DNA of 64,000 nt from Davidsoniella eucalypti (taxonomy: Eukaryota; Ascomycota; Sordariomycetes; Microascales; Ceratocystidaceae), in the NCBI GenBank assembly GCA_004009845.1, contig RMBW01000026.1:62001-126000 (forward strand), read 5' to 3'. How positions within the stretch are numbered: the first letter of the stretch is position 1; each line of letters begins with the position of its first letter. This document shows positions 23,787 to 36,925 of the stretch, piece after piece. Position numbers and translations under genes: made by a program. Below the pieces are notes generated by a model that saw only the letters and a list, made by a program, of their open reading frames with translations, was not told the DNA's origin and searched no databases.

Positions 23787-26700
23787 GGCTGAGGGCGGCT
23801 GCTAGTGGGCAGGTGGAGAGAGGGGAGAGTATGGACTGGGACAAAGGGACAGAGATGTATGTATGAGCAAGCAGGCTTGTTGTGCTGTGCTTTGGAGATG
23901 GGCACCCGAGGCTATTTATATGTCGTTCAGTATAGTAGCAGCAGCAATAGGCATGCAGACAGACACTAGCGTGTGTCCGATGGGATCACAAGCGATCTTA
24001 CCACAGCACAACTCAGTATAGAAGCCGGAGAGTGTGCAGCGAAAGAAGCTTAAGTTTCTGCAGTGGTCGAACCAGAGACTAAACCCCGCCTGTTCGAAAA
24101 AGAGATGTATGGCGCGTCAATGATGGGGGGAGCTGAGGCTCGAATCTTGGCCAGAAAGAGTTCTGGATATGGAGAGACAGTGTAAGGAAACGCACTGCTG
24201 TGTAAGCCAAAAGCGAACAATTGCTGAAAACGGCAACAGGCAATAAAACGGCCAAAGTTTAAATAGAATTAGAGAGAAGAAAAAATACTGTGTCATCGCC
24301 CGCAAAAGCAACGCACAAAATTGTAGAGCGAAAAAGAAACATAAACAACCGATATGTAGTAAATAAATAAAAGACGAGTCTCTTTCTCGGATCGCGGTTC
24401 AAAGGCCAGCAAAGTCAAAATGAACAAAGATTGCAGAACAAGAAATGGACAGGAGCGGCGAGGAAGCCGGACTATATGCAGATGAGATCGTAAAGACAAC
24501 AGCGAGAAAAAAAAAAGATAAAGATACCAAGTTACAGGGGGTTCCAGGGCCCCGTTAGCAGTAGTTGGTCCTGTGGATCGGGGTGCCTAGTATAACGTGC
24601 CTTTGCTACAGTGGCTAATCGAATTCATTTGCTACATTTAGCTCTATGCTTCAGAAGGGAATAAGCATACGATGCAAGCTCATGATTTAACCATCACTTA
24701 CAAGGACAAGATAGACAACCAACACCAACCAAAATTTCTTTTTTTTTCTTTTTCCTATAAGCGTCGATGACTAAAACTAAGCAGCAAGAAAGAAGAAAAA
24801 GAAAAAAGAAAAGAAAAAAACACACATCCCTTTATGGCTTTCTTCCGGCTTTTTGCTTATCAACGCCGCTGGACGACTCAGACAACAGGCTAGGAAAATT
24901 CGTCTTCGGCCGCTGGTTGGCTATGGAGTGGAGGGGCGATGTCGCCATCGATCCTTGCCTCACCAGTGAATTCTGAGTCTGTTTCCTTCTCTAGCTTTGG
25001 CTTCTAGTCTTCTCAAAACGGCACTGTTTGGCTTCAAGGAGCAACCCATCATCTTCAGCCAGCTTATACCAGGCGCCCCCCCTGCTCTGCTTTCTCGTGC
25101 TATTGCGTAGTTTAGTTCCATCACAAGCAATCCTACTACGGAACGGAGGACGATATAGAACAATCGATAACAACACCACAGAATTGCTCTGAAGCCTCCG
25201 AGACATGGCTGGGAACACTAGACAGCAACTACTGAACGTATGGCCTGGTGTAAGTTGCAGCAAGCACTGCCTTATTCAGTCGAAATACCACATTACTCAC
25301 TAGTGTGACTTGGCCGACCAACAGTCAAAGTATTGTAGTCAGCCAAGCCAGACATCCTGGTCATAGCTCCTGTCTCGCAAAATGCTGCATCGATGACGAG
25401 ATACATAACTCCGGTCGCTCTTTTTGCTACATCTAGTCTTGTCACCTTGACCAAGGCCACGCGGTTCTGAGGTACTGCCTCTTTTCCCATATGCTGCTCT
25501 ATTGTTTACTTAATCGTTTTTTATCATTTGCTTGGCCCTCGACAAACTATGTATATGCATCTAAGCGGCCTCTGTCGGTCAAATCAAATCCCAAAGAACT
25601 TATATTACCGAGATATGCTACAGCCCAGTTGTCACTGCCACACTATGCATCCATCTAGTGATCTGCATTTGCTTCTTATTCCCCTTGCCTTTCAGTAGCT
25701 GCAGAGTGCTTAGGGACAATATCTTCTAGAACTATCATCTAACCGCAAAGCCCCAGGAACATAACAACAGAAACAAAGACAGACTACCCGAAGTCTTGGT
25801 ACTATTGCTTCGGGTCCTTCTTCCATGAGGCCAAAGACTTGGCGATGCCTTACAGTTCTTCGTTTTATCTCTAGTGTAGGGCTCACGGTTGCTGTCATCT
25901 CCCTTGGCAAAGGCTTGTATCTACGTGCTACTCTAGCTCTTACTGCTTCCAGTATATATCTATCATCTCCCGAGGGCTAAGCTGCTCTAGTATGTCCATG
26001 ACACCGGGAACTATGTATCACTTCTCTTGGCATCTCCCCGAAAACGATATAGGAAAAGTCTTGGCTACATGCTACCAAGATACAAAACCTCATTGCTAAC
26101 TCTACTAATGATTACAGGGCACTAATATCTCAACCTCATCTCTTTTCACATTGACCTAAGACAGCCAATGTCTAACACACATTACGTATTGTCTTCAATA
26201 ATTCATGGCCTAGAACATATTCTTGCCTCACCAAGATATATCCTATCCCTCCTCCCACGCTTTCTATTGCGTCCTCCGTGTTCATATCTCTCTTTCGTGA
26301 TATCAACTCTCTAGTGTCAACTCCATCAAAGTCAACTAACCATGGTTATGAATTCATTTACAAATCATTCGGTAAGATCTTCTCACGGCCTTACAAAAAT
26401 GTAACAAAAGGCACGCGAGCACACGTGGCTCATCCCACTCTAGTCGTTTCCGCAGGACAAGCTAATCTCGCAACCTACGATATCGTCATCTCGTCACTGT
26501 ATCTCGCCATGCGTTCTTTGATATTCAAAGACTGCTAGGGTCTCCCCCAGGAACAATACCTCACAGTACTACACTTCACCAACAAGAACGGTCAGCCCTG
26601 CTGTTCAAACTCCCCTCTAGGAAGACGCCGGTCCCATGACTACGTTCCGTATGAAGAAAAATAGACGTATATGTCTTTAGTTGCATACGTTCATGTGCCA

Positions 26701-27650
26701 GTCCATTATTGGCACATACTTTCCTTAGCAACCAATATTATCAATCTTGATCACACCAAGCGCGGGACTAATCTCGGCTACAAAGACAACTTTCCGTCTG
26801 TCACTCTCTTGAACCACTTCCTGTCCGGTCTGACCGTCGCCCGGCTTGTCTTAAGCTAAGCCTGTGTTACTTTTTAGAGAAACCCACATGTATCATTCCA
26901 CACCTCGCTTCGTAGATATCACCGATATATCATGCCTTTCATAAGCAATATGTACGTTATGAAAGAGGTCGTCCAGCCCATCGATGTTCGCCGAACACTC
27001 AAGGGGCCGTCAGCGTGCATCTACAACCCTCCATAACCCCAATTACAACCTTTATTGGCTTTCAGCTCGAAACTATCACCACATTGAGACAAACGGATGA
27101 TTCGAGACTCCATCGCATGAGAGATATCTTAACGGCCGAGTTCACTCATATTCACTTATAGTCCACTGTTTGTAATACAGTTTGCACCATCCAATCGCGA
27201 CCCTGGTTGCCTAAAATGCAAATGTCAAAATGGCAGTTGCATCAACTGGCTAGTTCATTGCGCCATTGCGGATCAACCCCACTATCTAAAAACGGCAAAC
27301 CAAAAAAAAATTATATCCCGCTTTTTAACTACCATTTTGGAAAACCTCACAATATCGTCTTTCCAATGTACTGTAAAAGGAATCGAATATGAAAGTTCGC
27401 TAGCATAAAACTACATAAAAAATAGAGCTACATCAAAGTCCTCCACATATTACAGCTATGGTTTTATAAGCAGCTCGGATTGTCGCTTCCCGAAGGAACT
27501 GGTAAACTCAAGATGCAACGAAACCAGGCTGTCCCTGAACAAAGGTTTGCTGTACGCATTCATCCTCGGTGCTGTCCCGGCTGCTATACACGAAGGAAGA
27601 GAATTGGGACGAAATGCCGCAACTGTTCTTTGATAGCATTTCTCCATGTT
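23787..27650. other. gene-free spacer upstream of sulfate permease
   Basis: The first few hundred bases should be the sulfate permease promoter; I found no clear regulatory palindrome by eye. Between 25250 and 27150 the plus strand is pyrimidine-rich, with scattered short open frames (longest 26278-26538). They could be remnants of an old gene or element, but I cannot assign a family or connect them by plausible introns. Confidence 0.4.
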
Positions 27651-27675
27651 ATTTATTTTATTTTATTTTATTTAT
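27651..27675 (+). repeat. (TTTTA)n microsatellite
   Basis: About four to five units of a TTTTA-type pentamer, immediately left of the repeat block that follows. Confidence 0.85.
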
Positions 27676-27915
27676 CGTTTTACGTCTTTATGTGGATCAC
27701 GTGGATCCGACCCTAGTGGATCGTTAGACGTCGAGAAACCCTAATGGTCCTCGAAGATCCCCCCATAGTGGAGGTCCGAACTAAAACTAAAAAAGCAAAA
27801 CAGAAAACACAGAAAGCAAAAACAAATTTCGCATGGTGGAAGCAGTGGAGAATACAAGCAGCGCTAACCTGGCTAAACTTGTTTCTTCACTGTCCACCTA
27901 GCAGGTTGTTTGAGA

Positions 27916-28456
27916 CACAAAGGAAAAGACCAGAGTGCTCAGGGTGCGAGGGAGATGCTCAAGGAGACAACTATCGCGAGGTCGGTGTCGGGGGATCGGG
28001 AGGAGGTCAAGCAGCATTAAGCTAAACTTTCTTCACAGCCGTCCCCCTGGTTGGTTGTTGGAAAACACAGTGGAAACCCAAAGTGTTTTCATTGTGAGGG
28101 AGCGACTCAAGGAGAAGCTATCACAGGTTTGTTTTGGCATAATCAAATGAGGTGCAAAGCACAACACAAGAAGAGCCGGGGATTGGTAGGCACAAAGGAA
28201 AAGACCAGAGTGCTCCGGTGCGAGGGAGATGCTCAAAGAGACAACTATCGCGAGGTCAGTGTCGGGGGATCGGGAGGAGGTCAAGCAGCATTAAGCTAAA
28301 CTTTCTTCACAGCCGTCCCCCTGGTGGGTTGTTAGAAAACACAGAGGAAACCCAATGTGTTTTCATTGTGAGGGAGCGACTCAAGGAGAAGCTATCACAA
28401 TTTGTTTTGGCATGATCAAATGAAGTGCAAAGCACAACAAAAGAAGAGCCGGAAAT
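27916..28456 (+). repeat. 275-bp tandem duplication with zinc-knuckle-like coding trace
   Basis: Two head-to-tail copies with period 275 (second copy starts at 28191), both beginning cacaaaggaaaagaccagag. The copies differ by scattered substitutions and small indels, so the duplication is not brand new. In one frame each copy reads NPxCFHCEGATQGEAIT followed, after a one-base shift, by FGHDQMKCKAQ or WHNQMRCKAQ. This resembles a broken CCHC zinc knuckle of a retroelement gag/ORF1 protein. No full ORF exists. Origin from a retroelement ORF1 is inference. Confidence 0.7.
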
Positions 28457-28805
28457 GTCGGGCAACTGGAACCTTCAAAGTGTTGCCCTCCGAGTGTGAG
28501 TGTGAATTCCTGAGCAGCGGAGATGAGGCTCGGGAGACCAGCGATCGCGAAAAGTGTAGAGAAAAGGGGGTGGGCGATCGTTGGTGAGAATTACCCTCGA
28601 GAGAGGAAGAAACAGGCTCAAGGCCTCACAAAACGGAGCATCATGAAATAAATCAATAGATGTGAGAGAATGGACAGCGACATTGGTGATATGTGCTGGT
28701 CGCTCTTAAAAACCCACGACGAAGGGGAATTTTTCGTCTTTGGACAAAGGAGGAGGCACCGAAAACTCAAAGGTACCCCCCCGAGGGTTGTAGGAGGGAA
28801 GGTTG
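28457..28805 (+). repeat. dispersed repeat, copy A
   Basis: Clearly homologous, with small indels, to 49868-50205 in the LINE cluster. Both start gtcgggca, share GGAACCTTCAAA, CTCGGGAGACCA and GATATGTGCTGGTCGCTC blocks, and end abruptly after gaggagggaaggttgt-type sequence. The flanks on the right differ, so 28805 is a sharp boundary. It has no long ORF. Possible origins are the 5' part of a LINE, an LTR-like segment or a non-autonomous element. Confidence 0.75.
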
Positions 28806-29638
28806 TTTCTCCATGTTAAAAGTCTAGACCATTCGGTGAAGTTGGCGACTGAAGTTTCCGACATTGTACTAACCCTAAAGTTATATGAGCCATGTATACT
28901 GGTACCCTAACCCTTTGGTCTGTTGTGTAACCCTTGATAAAGGTTCCATGAAAATCTTTCTTGCTAAACAATATGACAGACTACGGTCGTTGCAAGTATT
29001 CTAGAAGCTTTTCAGCCTAGTTTGTTCAAGCATATTATCAGAAAGCTACAAGTTTTGATTCCTTGATATCTTAATTCCCAAGATTGCTTCCATTGTTGAC
29101 GGGAGGTTGGCTGTATAAGAAAGTGAATAAACGCGCTAAAAATAATCACTAGCACGCGCCAGCCGCCCAAACCGCACTGTTGTGGCTTGTCGTTACTAGG
29201 CGATGGCTGGGGTTATTTTGCTAGCCTCCTAGATAAATTTACACAAACAGTGCATAAAACAAGCACAACTCGACGGGGCGCAAATGTCAACATCAACATC
29301 AACAAAGCAGAGTAAAAAAATCGACGAAATCTGGGACAATATCACAAGCAGACAACTGCGTATCACTTATAACTCACTTACTAAGTGATCGGCGCATCTA
29401 AACCCAAGTCCGTGTTTGATATCACCAAAAAAAGCCAATTGACTTCAAAAACAACATTCACGACCTCGACTCAGCGAGGAAACAACAAGACGAACACTAT
29501 ACGGAAATCCATCCATACGACGCTCATTTTATGCACGCTATCACGAACTTCACGACCCAACCTCACGACCATAGAAACATCTCTATCCACTAGATATTCA
29601 TAGAACCTAAACTGCATCAAATCATACCATACGTAATA
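28806..29638. other. promoter-side spacer of Bub2-like gene
   Basis: No coding feature seen. Contains the presumed promoter and leader of the gene starting at 29639. Confidence 0.55.
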
Positions 29639-31409
29639 ATGCCCAGTCCCACGCGCAATCTGCAGCAATCGTCAATTCGACCTCCATCATCAATGTTCAT
29701 GGCCGACCTCCAGCAACCAGCCTCGCCGCGCACCCAACGAACGCTGCGTAAGCTTCAATCCGCCCACAGTCTTGGTGCGAAGGCCGCTAGCCAAGCGTAC
29801 CCTGTGACTACCGTAGAAGGCTTGATCGCGCAACAGCGACAGCAACTGCAGTCTTCACAGCGTCGCCAGTCTTTGCTGCCCCAGCCATCATTGACGTCAT
29901 CTTCTATACCGGGATTCTACCAGTCAACAGCGGCATCGTCCTCACACCATCAGCTACACCACCAAACATCGCAGCCACTGTTCTCGGCCGCAAAAACACC
30001 GGCGCCACACCTACATCCACAGAAGCAACTTCAATCCTCGCCATTGGCTCGCAATGGCTCGCCGAAGCGCAAAGATGCACCGTCATCGGCAGGCAACTCA
30101 CCATTGACGAGGCGCATTCGTGCGAATAGTGACGTTAACTGTCCCTCACCAATGTCCGTGGACGGCAGCCCGTTGGCTCAAAAGCCTAAGCGACCACAGT
30201 ACGCCAACTTGGGCATGTCTGTCCAGGCCATTATACGTGACGGCCCGCCAGACGGGAACTATCTGGGAACATTGGAGACGGCGCGGTACAAAATCCTTGA
30301 AGAAGGAATCAAGAGTGATAGTGATGGAATGGTAAGTAACACATATCGGCTTCAATGGCCTCACGCATAGCATGGTCCTATCTCTAACTCTGGTCATAGT
30401 CTTCGGTGCGCATATATGCATGGCTCATTCTTCTCAACGCCCCAATCCTATCCACGGACGATTACCTGTCACTTATCCACCGCGGAGCGTCGCCTGCGTA
30501 TGCTAAGATTCGTAATGATACATTCCGCACTTTAACGACAGATCCTCTTTTTCGTCGTCGTGTGAGTGAAGCTAGCTTGATCCGTCTTCTCAACGCCATA
30601 GCATGGCGTCTTCACGATGGTCGTGAAAAAGTTCGTCGCGAACGTACTTCGCTAGCCGCAGGCGGTACTATCGGCGGTGGTAACATTGGACGCCGGGAGT
30701 CCAGTCCAGCAACCGAACCGTCTTCTGTGAATTCGTCACCGGCGGCCATGAACCGCGCTCGCGCATTGACTTTGACCACCGAGGGTTCGGAGCGGGATGC
30801 ACCCACCGAACCAGGCACTTATGTTCAAGGTATGAACGTTTTGGCTGCGCCGTTCTTGTATGCTGCTAGAAGCGAAGCGGAGGCCTTTACTGCTTTCTAT
30901 GCTCTGCTAACTCGCGAGTGTCCTGGATATATCCGTGGTGCGATGGAGGGTGTTCACCGTGGTCTAGCTCTTGTTGACAAGGTACTAGCTATCGTTGACA
31001 AGCAACTTAGTATGTATCTACTAAGCAAAGGCCTACGGGCAGAGATATATGCCTTCCCTTCGGTCTTGACCTTGAGTGCCTGCACACCACCGCTACCGGA
31101 AGTTCTCAAACTCTGGGATTTCCTATTCGCATATGGCCCCCATCTCAACATTCTTTGCATCGTAGCCCAGCTGTACATTATGCGAGAGCAAATTCTCTCA
31201 TCACCTACGTAAGTTTTCACTATGACGTATCACACATTATCTATCATGTTTTTAATCACTAACATTGACACGTTCATCTTTCTAGGCCAAGCAACCTTTT
31301 GCGTTCCTTCCCAGCCCTCCAATCTGAGCAGATTAAAAGGCTCACAATCTCATTTGTGCAAAAGATTCCACGTGATATCTATGCCGAGATAGTGAACCAT
31401 GCTCGTTAA
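29639..31409 (+). CDS. TBC-domain GTPase activator, Bub2/Cdc16-like
   Basis: Probable GAP component for the Tem1/Spg1 GTPase of the mitotic exit/septation initiation network, acting at the spindle pole body (with Bfa1/Byr4 in yeasts). Three exons, 29639-30331, 30400-31208 and 31286-31409, give 541 residues. The first 180 or so residues are a Ser/Gln/Pro-rich disordered arm, then YANLGMSVQAIIRDGPPDGNY begins the domain. The TBC arginine-finger motif IRNDTFR (IxxDxxR) and the glutamine-finger YVQGMN are both present. The C-terminal part, YAFPSVLTLSACTPPLPEVL then LWDFLFAYGPHLNILCIVAQ, is highly characteristic of Bub2/Cdc16 rather than other TBC proteins. A low-complexity insertion (about residues 310-365) splits the two catalytic motifs. 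The long N-terminal arm makes it larger than yeast Bub2. Confidence 0.93.
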
Positions 31410-32355
31410 AATTCGGCGTCCTTTATGTTTTATATATTCTTGCCTTGTGTTCATAGTTCATTTTTTCGGTGTTACGTTGATATCATATCTAGACTTATAT
31501 CATTGGATTCTATCAACGGCTTTTTTTTTTTAAAGGGGAACAAGTCATTCAAGTAGTTATCTCACATTCTTATAATCTATCATACTACCAGAATCTACGA
31601 AAGCCGTGGTTTTTCAGACCGGTAGCGAATTATACTTGCATATGATTTTCACAAGGTTATTAAGATATTGAATGTAACATTACGATGTTGTATATAATAC
31701 CTGGAAAAACAAAACGGAATGAATTCAACAAACAAACATGCAAATTAAGCAAGAGACCAGGATGTCATAGACCTCTGTACCTCTGTATATATTCACTGGT
31801 GTCGACAAAGACAAGAGAACAACAAGGAAAAATATAAAACGGAAGATTAAGAAAACATATGATCTATTTTGATTTTACGCTCGGATCAAAAAAGAAAAAA
31901 ACTCACACAGAAATGATTAAAAATGATTGATTTCTTTATTTAAAGCCGAGATGCTCGAGAAAGTGGTAGGATGAATAGATACCGTGGAAAAATAATATAG
32001 ATAAAATATAGTCAACGAAGAGGAGGATAGATATTAGGTGAAATCCAAATTGGGAGGGATTTTATTGTTGTCATTGCCAGCTGCCCAGGGTAAAAGAAGA
32101 ATATAAATGATATATTCTTGGCCATGCCCGTGATCATCATTTTTTGTCGTATTTATTACGATCGTTATGTGAGTACCTGAAGAGTCAGATGGTCCGACTA
32201 CCGTGGGTCGGTAATAGTAGAGGCACATACATTTGCAAAGCAATAGAAAGACACTTACTGTTGTCTTTTATTGACATATATAGGATGATTTATGGCCATA
32301 ACAGTATAAATATATGAGCATCACATGATCAATGAAACAGAATGTAAAATGTCTC
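31410..32355. other. intergenic spacer between convergent genes
   Basis: AT-rich sequence with the two 3' ends; no additional feature seen. Confidence 0.6.
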
Positions 32356-33911
32356 TTAGTAAACAGGGCACCCGCCTTCGGCATGGGCAAATGCACTTGA
32401 AAAAAATTCTTGCATGGCCACATAATGGAACAAGATGCCACCTAGGACGGCAAGATGCCAGAGGTTATGGCTACCACCAACATAGTCAAACATTCCAGGG
32501 TACCAGCACTCTGGGATTTTGCTGGCATATACAAGAGCTCCGATAAAGTAGACCATGACAGAGTTCAAGATAGGGCGGTAAAATTCGTACACGAACTCGG
32601 AGCCATGAGTGTAGTTGAGCTGCAGGATGGGCAGGAATCCAGTCAGCGCAAGACCAACAAAGAAGGTAACGCGGAGCCAGGCCATCTCCGCTTTATTAAA
32701 GTACGGGTGCCACGGCAGGATAACGCCACCAACACCGAGTGCGCAGGTAGTAGACATGTACAGCCATCGGCTGACAGGGTCGCAGTAGAAAACAGTCCAC
32801 TCGGTCGTCGCAATAGACGCCGCGATCAACACACTGATTCCGGTGTAGTCGATGCATGCAAAGATGGAGATGGCGTTAACATCGGCAACTGCATTCATCG
32901 TGTGCCAGATTGTCGAACAAGCTAGGGTCAGACAGGCCGTGAAGAAGAAGGAAGCAGCAATGATGACGTCTGTGGTCGAGCTGTTCTGGAAGTTGTGGCT
33001 CATGGGATAAACAATGAATGCGATGGAAAGCACAATCACAAAGCCAATTGCGTGAGACCAGATGTTGATCGTCTCATTGGACAAGCCAAACATACTGCGG
33101 ACACAATCAACCTTGCTCTCCATGAAGCGGTAACCGCCCTGGATATGGGGGTTAACGCGCCACGGAATAGGCAAATCATCGTACAAAATCAAACCTTGGT
33201 CTCGTGCACGAGCTACGGCCTTTTGAATGGCATCTTCGAGGGATTCGGCAGCGTGGATGGCGCTCTGCAGGCCTTCATCCATGATGCGGAGAGATTCGTC
33301 TACCAGTTGGCCCGCAGTCGAAGCGAGTCCTTGCTCGCGCATCTTATAGGCACGACTTTCGAAATCGTTGAGCATTTCGTCTAGCAGTTCGACAGCTACC
33401 TTGGCCTTTTCGTTCAGCGACCCGGCGGCAGACATGGCTTCGTGACATCCGACCTCGATGGTCTCAACCATAACCTGTAGTCTTCGGCGACCAGCACCGA
33501 TAACTTCCTCAGATGCCGCGGCGCAACGATTCCGAACTGTCTGTAGTGTATCCAAGGCGATGGTGATGCTCTCGTCAAGGTCTGGTTCGACATAATGGCT
33601 TTCGATGTATTGAAGTCGACGGTCGAGTTCAGTCAAGAAGACATCAACCTTTTAGAACTGGTTAGTGTTGGAACACAAGTGTACACTACTAGGTACCATA
33701 TTTGACAAACCTTTAGCAGTAGGTTTTCTTCGCCGTCCATGATGCTGCGCACTAAAGACTTGCGTCGGCGTTGCACGAAAAGAGAATGGCGTCGACGTTG
33801 TGTCGTCAGAGCTGGAGAGTCTTGAACTTGAAGACCAGAAGAACATGCCTCATCATGGCAACGCTTTATTGTACCAGCAGGCAATGCTGTGACATTTGAG
33901 GAGACATCCAT
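32356..33911 (-). CDS. PAQR / haemolysin III-type membrane protein, Izh3-like
   Basis: Seven-transmembrane PAQR-family protein; yeast Izh members are linked to zinc and sterol/lipid homeostasis. Two exons, 33911-33711 and 33648-32356 (62-nt intron, phase 0), give 497 residues. The first 240 residues form an Arg-rich start followed by an alpha-helical, coiled-coil-prone extension, as in the Izh3 subgroup rather than short Izh1/2/4. The membrane domain starts after ESKVDCVRSMF and has the diagnostic motifs: ETINIWSHAIGF, STIWHTMNA (SxxxH), an Asp in FACIDYTGISVLI, and C-terminal HNLWHLAVLGGILFHYVAM (HxxxH). These His/Asp residues would bind zinc and support a ceramidase/hydrolase-like activity. 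The activity is an inference from the family. Confidence 0.93.
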
Positions 33912-36131
33912 GTTGGAAATGGGGTTTGATTTTATGTAGTATACGTTTGAGCGTATGATGTACAGCGTGCTAATTCGGGTAGTGTTTCGGTTGGTCGTCG
34001 ACTTCTTATTCCGGCTTGGACGGTATTTCTGATGCAATAAGACGGACAACGGCGCTAGTCGAGGGTATAGCACTACAAACTGGTAGCAGCTAGCAATGTA
34101 AAGAGTGGCTTCCCGAGAGATATCGAGAACGTATAGAGAGATAGGTTAGGTCGGTGGATGGGTCGCTCTGTCACCGAATGGACGACCACGAAGAAAACAA
34201 GCGAATGGATGTTGGACAAACAGTAGGTCGATGGCGGTTCGAGAGCGTGCCCAGTAAATATCGAGGTATGGACGCTGATAGATATGTCTTAGGAAATCTT
34301 AGAATCAGAGTCGAGAGAAGAGAGAGAGAGACAGTACAAGTACAGGCGAGAATCCAGTCCATCCTTATTCAGTTCAAGACGAGCAAGTAACTCAGGACTC
34401 AGGTCAGTTAATCCAGTCAATCAATCAATCAAGCAAACGATGCGCCCCAAGACAAGGGGATCAAGGAAAAACAAGATAATCCAAATAAGGTCGCTCCCAA
34501 TGAAACTCTATGTCAACATCCCAGGGTCAAAGAAAGAAGTGCCGGCTAATAATCGGAAATTGAACTGCCATTATAATGGCCTAGGTAGCCGAACCTACAC
34601 TGGATATCGGCCTCTAACGTATCCCAAATGTGCCCTATAAGTATAATGTGCACAGCTAATAGTAGGCCTGAGCGCCGTCCAGGTGACAGTGGCGACAGAG
34701 CAACTTTGAAATACCCCAACGATAGCAAAAATCCGCGCAATGTTGCAAGCGAAACTGTCTAAGAAAACAATCATGAATTAATTATCCGTCCACTGAATTA
34801 TTGTTGGCGTTAGGAGGGGCCAAGCCTACCTAATTTGGACAATGCTCCTCTAGCGTTCTCGGCGTTGGGGAAACTCTGACTTATTTTTGCTTTCGGGAAA
34901 ATATATGGTAAGAGTATAAGAGTGTACGGGCCAGGGTCTCTTGTTTACTTTCTGGCTACTATGGTAGCGGTTGTCACAAACATGCTTCCTTGTCTCTAAC
35001 CCTCTTGTCAGCGTTGTCTAGCTATCCCTTTCTTTGTACGGACGCCCCTATTGCCAGCGATGGCCGTGTTTGTTGGCGCCTATTGACAGGTTAGAAATAA
35101 AGTGAGTTATAGTTGTACATCTAAGAATAAGAATAAGAGCCTCTCAAAAACCCTGTTGTCATTTCCTTTTCTCTATTTTTTGCCGCGCAAACGGCACGGC
35201 TACACGGTCGGTCCGCCAAGCATGACTAGCAGGGCTTTGTGGCAACAGCATTATGCATGGCTTATTCCGATATTTTCCTAGGCCCTCATATCTGCAGGTT
35301 TAAGAGAGGAGTTTCTTACTTATGTGTTTTTCTCATATACGACTGCGGGATATCATACATATGTATATGTCTCACATAATTCATAATTCTCGAGATTCAG
35401 TACAGGACGCTGATGCACATTACAACTCCACTAACCACTCAACTGCAACCTTTTTTCGGCTCAACTTAGACCCGTAAGTCCCAACGAAGAGCAAGACAAG
35501 TTCTATAAGCGTCAAGGCCCCTCTTCCTTCTTCCTTTTATGCAATCCTCTCAACATATCTAAACAATAAAGCTGTACTGTCTCTAGTTTCACCACCATAA
35601 CTGGGTCGGTCTGTATGCGCGTTCTAGCGTTTGCAGCCAGCCAATGACCAAGATCCAAGCACATGGCCCTTGTTATATTTTGACAATGGGGCTTGAAATG
35701 TTGGGCTTCTGTATGTAACCCTAAGTATACATACTATGTACAGTTGACTTTATACCCTGTTTTATGAGTGAAAAGTGAGTGTAAATGGTCAAATTGAGCG
35801 AAGAATTTAGAGATCCGAGTTTATCAAGTTAAAATTTAAGTTATTCTTCAAATATGAGCCATTTCAACTTGGTGTGAAGTTCATCGTTGAAGGCAGGCCA
35901 TCTGTTGTGACGTAGTCACATAAGGCTACCAAACCCTCGACTTTTAAGTGGACCCATAGTCTGTGAAGCATTTTACAAGGCTGAACGTCTTCGTGTTTAT
36001 GACCATCACCGTTGATCAATTCATTAATCTGTAACGCAAGTCTTGGTTATTCATTCACACTTCTGGATCCGCAACTGAAGCCTTGAAATCTCTAATACAA
36101 CGCGATTCCAAAAAAACTACATACCGAAACA
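33912..36131. other. divergent intergenic region (PAQR / THOC5-like)
   Basis: 2.2-kb spacer holding both divergent promoters. I see no gene; an AG-rich stretch near 34310-34340 is simple sequence. Confidence 0.55.
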
Positions 36132-36925
36132 ATGGATGTAGATGTCAAATCACAGATCGTCACCGACGAAGGCCTTGCCAGCACTCTCAAAACCTCAAAT
36201 GATGCGCAAACCGCTGCGCAAGAGCTTATTGCACTTTTAGAGTCTTGTATGACACAAGAGACCAAGCTTACCGATGAACAACAAACCATTCTTTCTACTA
36301 AATATCAAGAACTGGAGAGTAAGCTTGGATCTCTAAGACTACTGAATCGCTCCGCAATTCTGGGAGCGCGTGAGACGAAGGCCGAGACAGCGGGAGCTCG
36401 CCAAGAAATTGACCGGCTACATCTAAAGTTGCAGAATCTTTACTATGAACAACGACATCTGCAAGGCGAGATTGAGGCTTGCATATCATATGAGTGAGTT
36501 CATACTTTATAGTCGTATGGATTGGGCTAAACTAACATGACCTCCCGCAGTCATTCATATCAAAAGCTCCCTCTGATTCCAGCCGAGAAGTTTATCGAGC
36601 GATTCCCGGAGAAGGCAAGCCTCTCCGAAGATGAATTGACGGTGGCTCTCATCGAGCACGAACGTTCAGAGAGAGAGCTTCTAGAGCAACAACGCCAGGA
36701 ACTATTGAAGCGTAAGCAGAAGCTGATCGCAGACAACAAGAAACGCGCGAACGATCTTACCAACCTCGACGCTAATCTTGAGAAGTTTATTGATGTACGT
36801 ATATCCTATACCTTCCTATATGCTGTAGCATCAACATGCACGAGTAAACCATCGAGAACATATAATACTAACCTTCGTTACAGGCCGCAAAACCTATTCA
36901 AAAGTTGTTCGAGAATGTTGCCTGA
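36132..36925 (+). CDS. THO complex subunit 5 (THOC5/FMIP)-like protein
   Basis: Probable THO/TREX mRNA export subunit, nuclear. Three exons: 36132-36493, 36551-36794 and 36884-36925, giving 215 residues. The first splice completes a codon to yield CISYDHSYQKLPLIPAEKF, matching the conserved EI..C..FxHSYQxLPLIP region of THOC5. Upstream, RLHLKLQNLYYEQRHLQGEI is the conserved family block. Most of the protein is predicted coiled coil: residues 55-120, and 150-200 with ERSERELLEQQRQELLKRKQ. It is short, as fungal THOC5-like proteins are, and lacks the long C-terminus of metazoan THOC5. The last exon is only 14 codons and is supported by good splice sites. Confidence 0.88.

Noticed and set aside
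26278..26538. 86-codon plus-strand frame in the gene-free spacer
   Set aside because: Somewhat protein-like composition but no recognisable family and no plausible continuing exons; left as unsupported.
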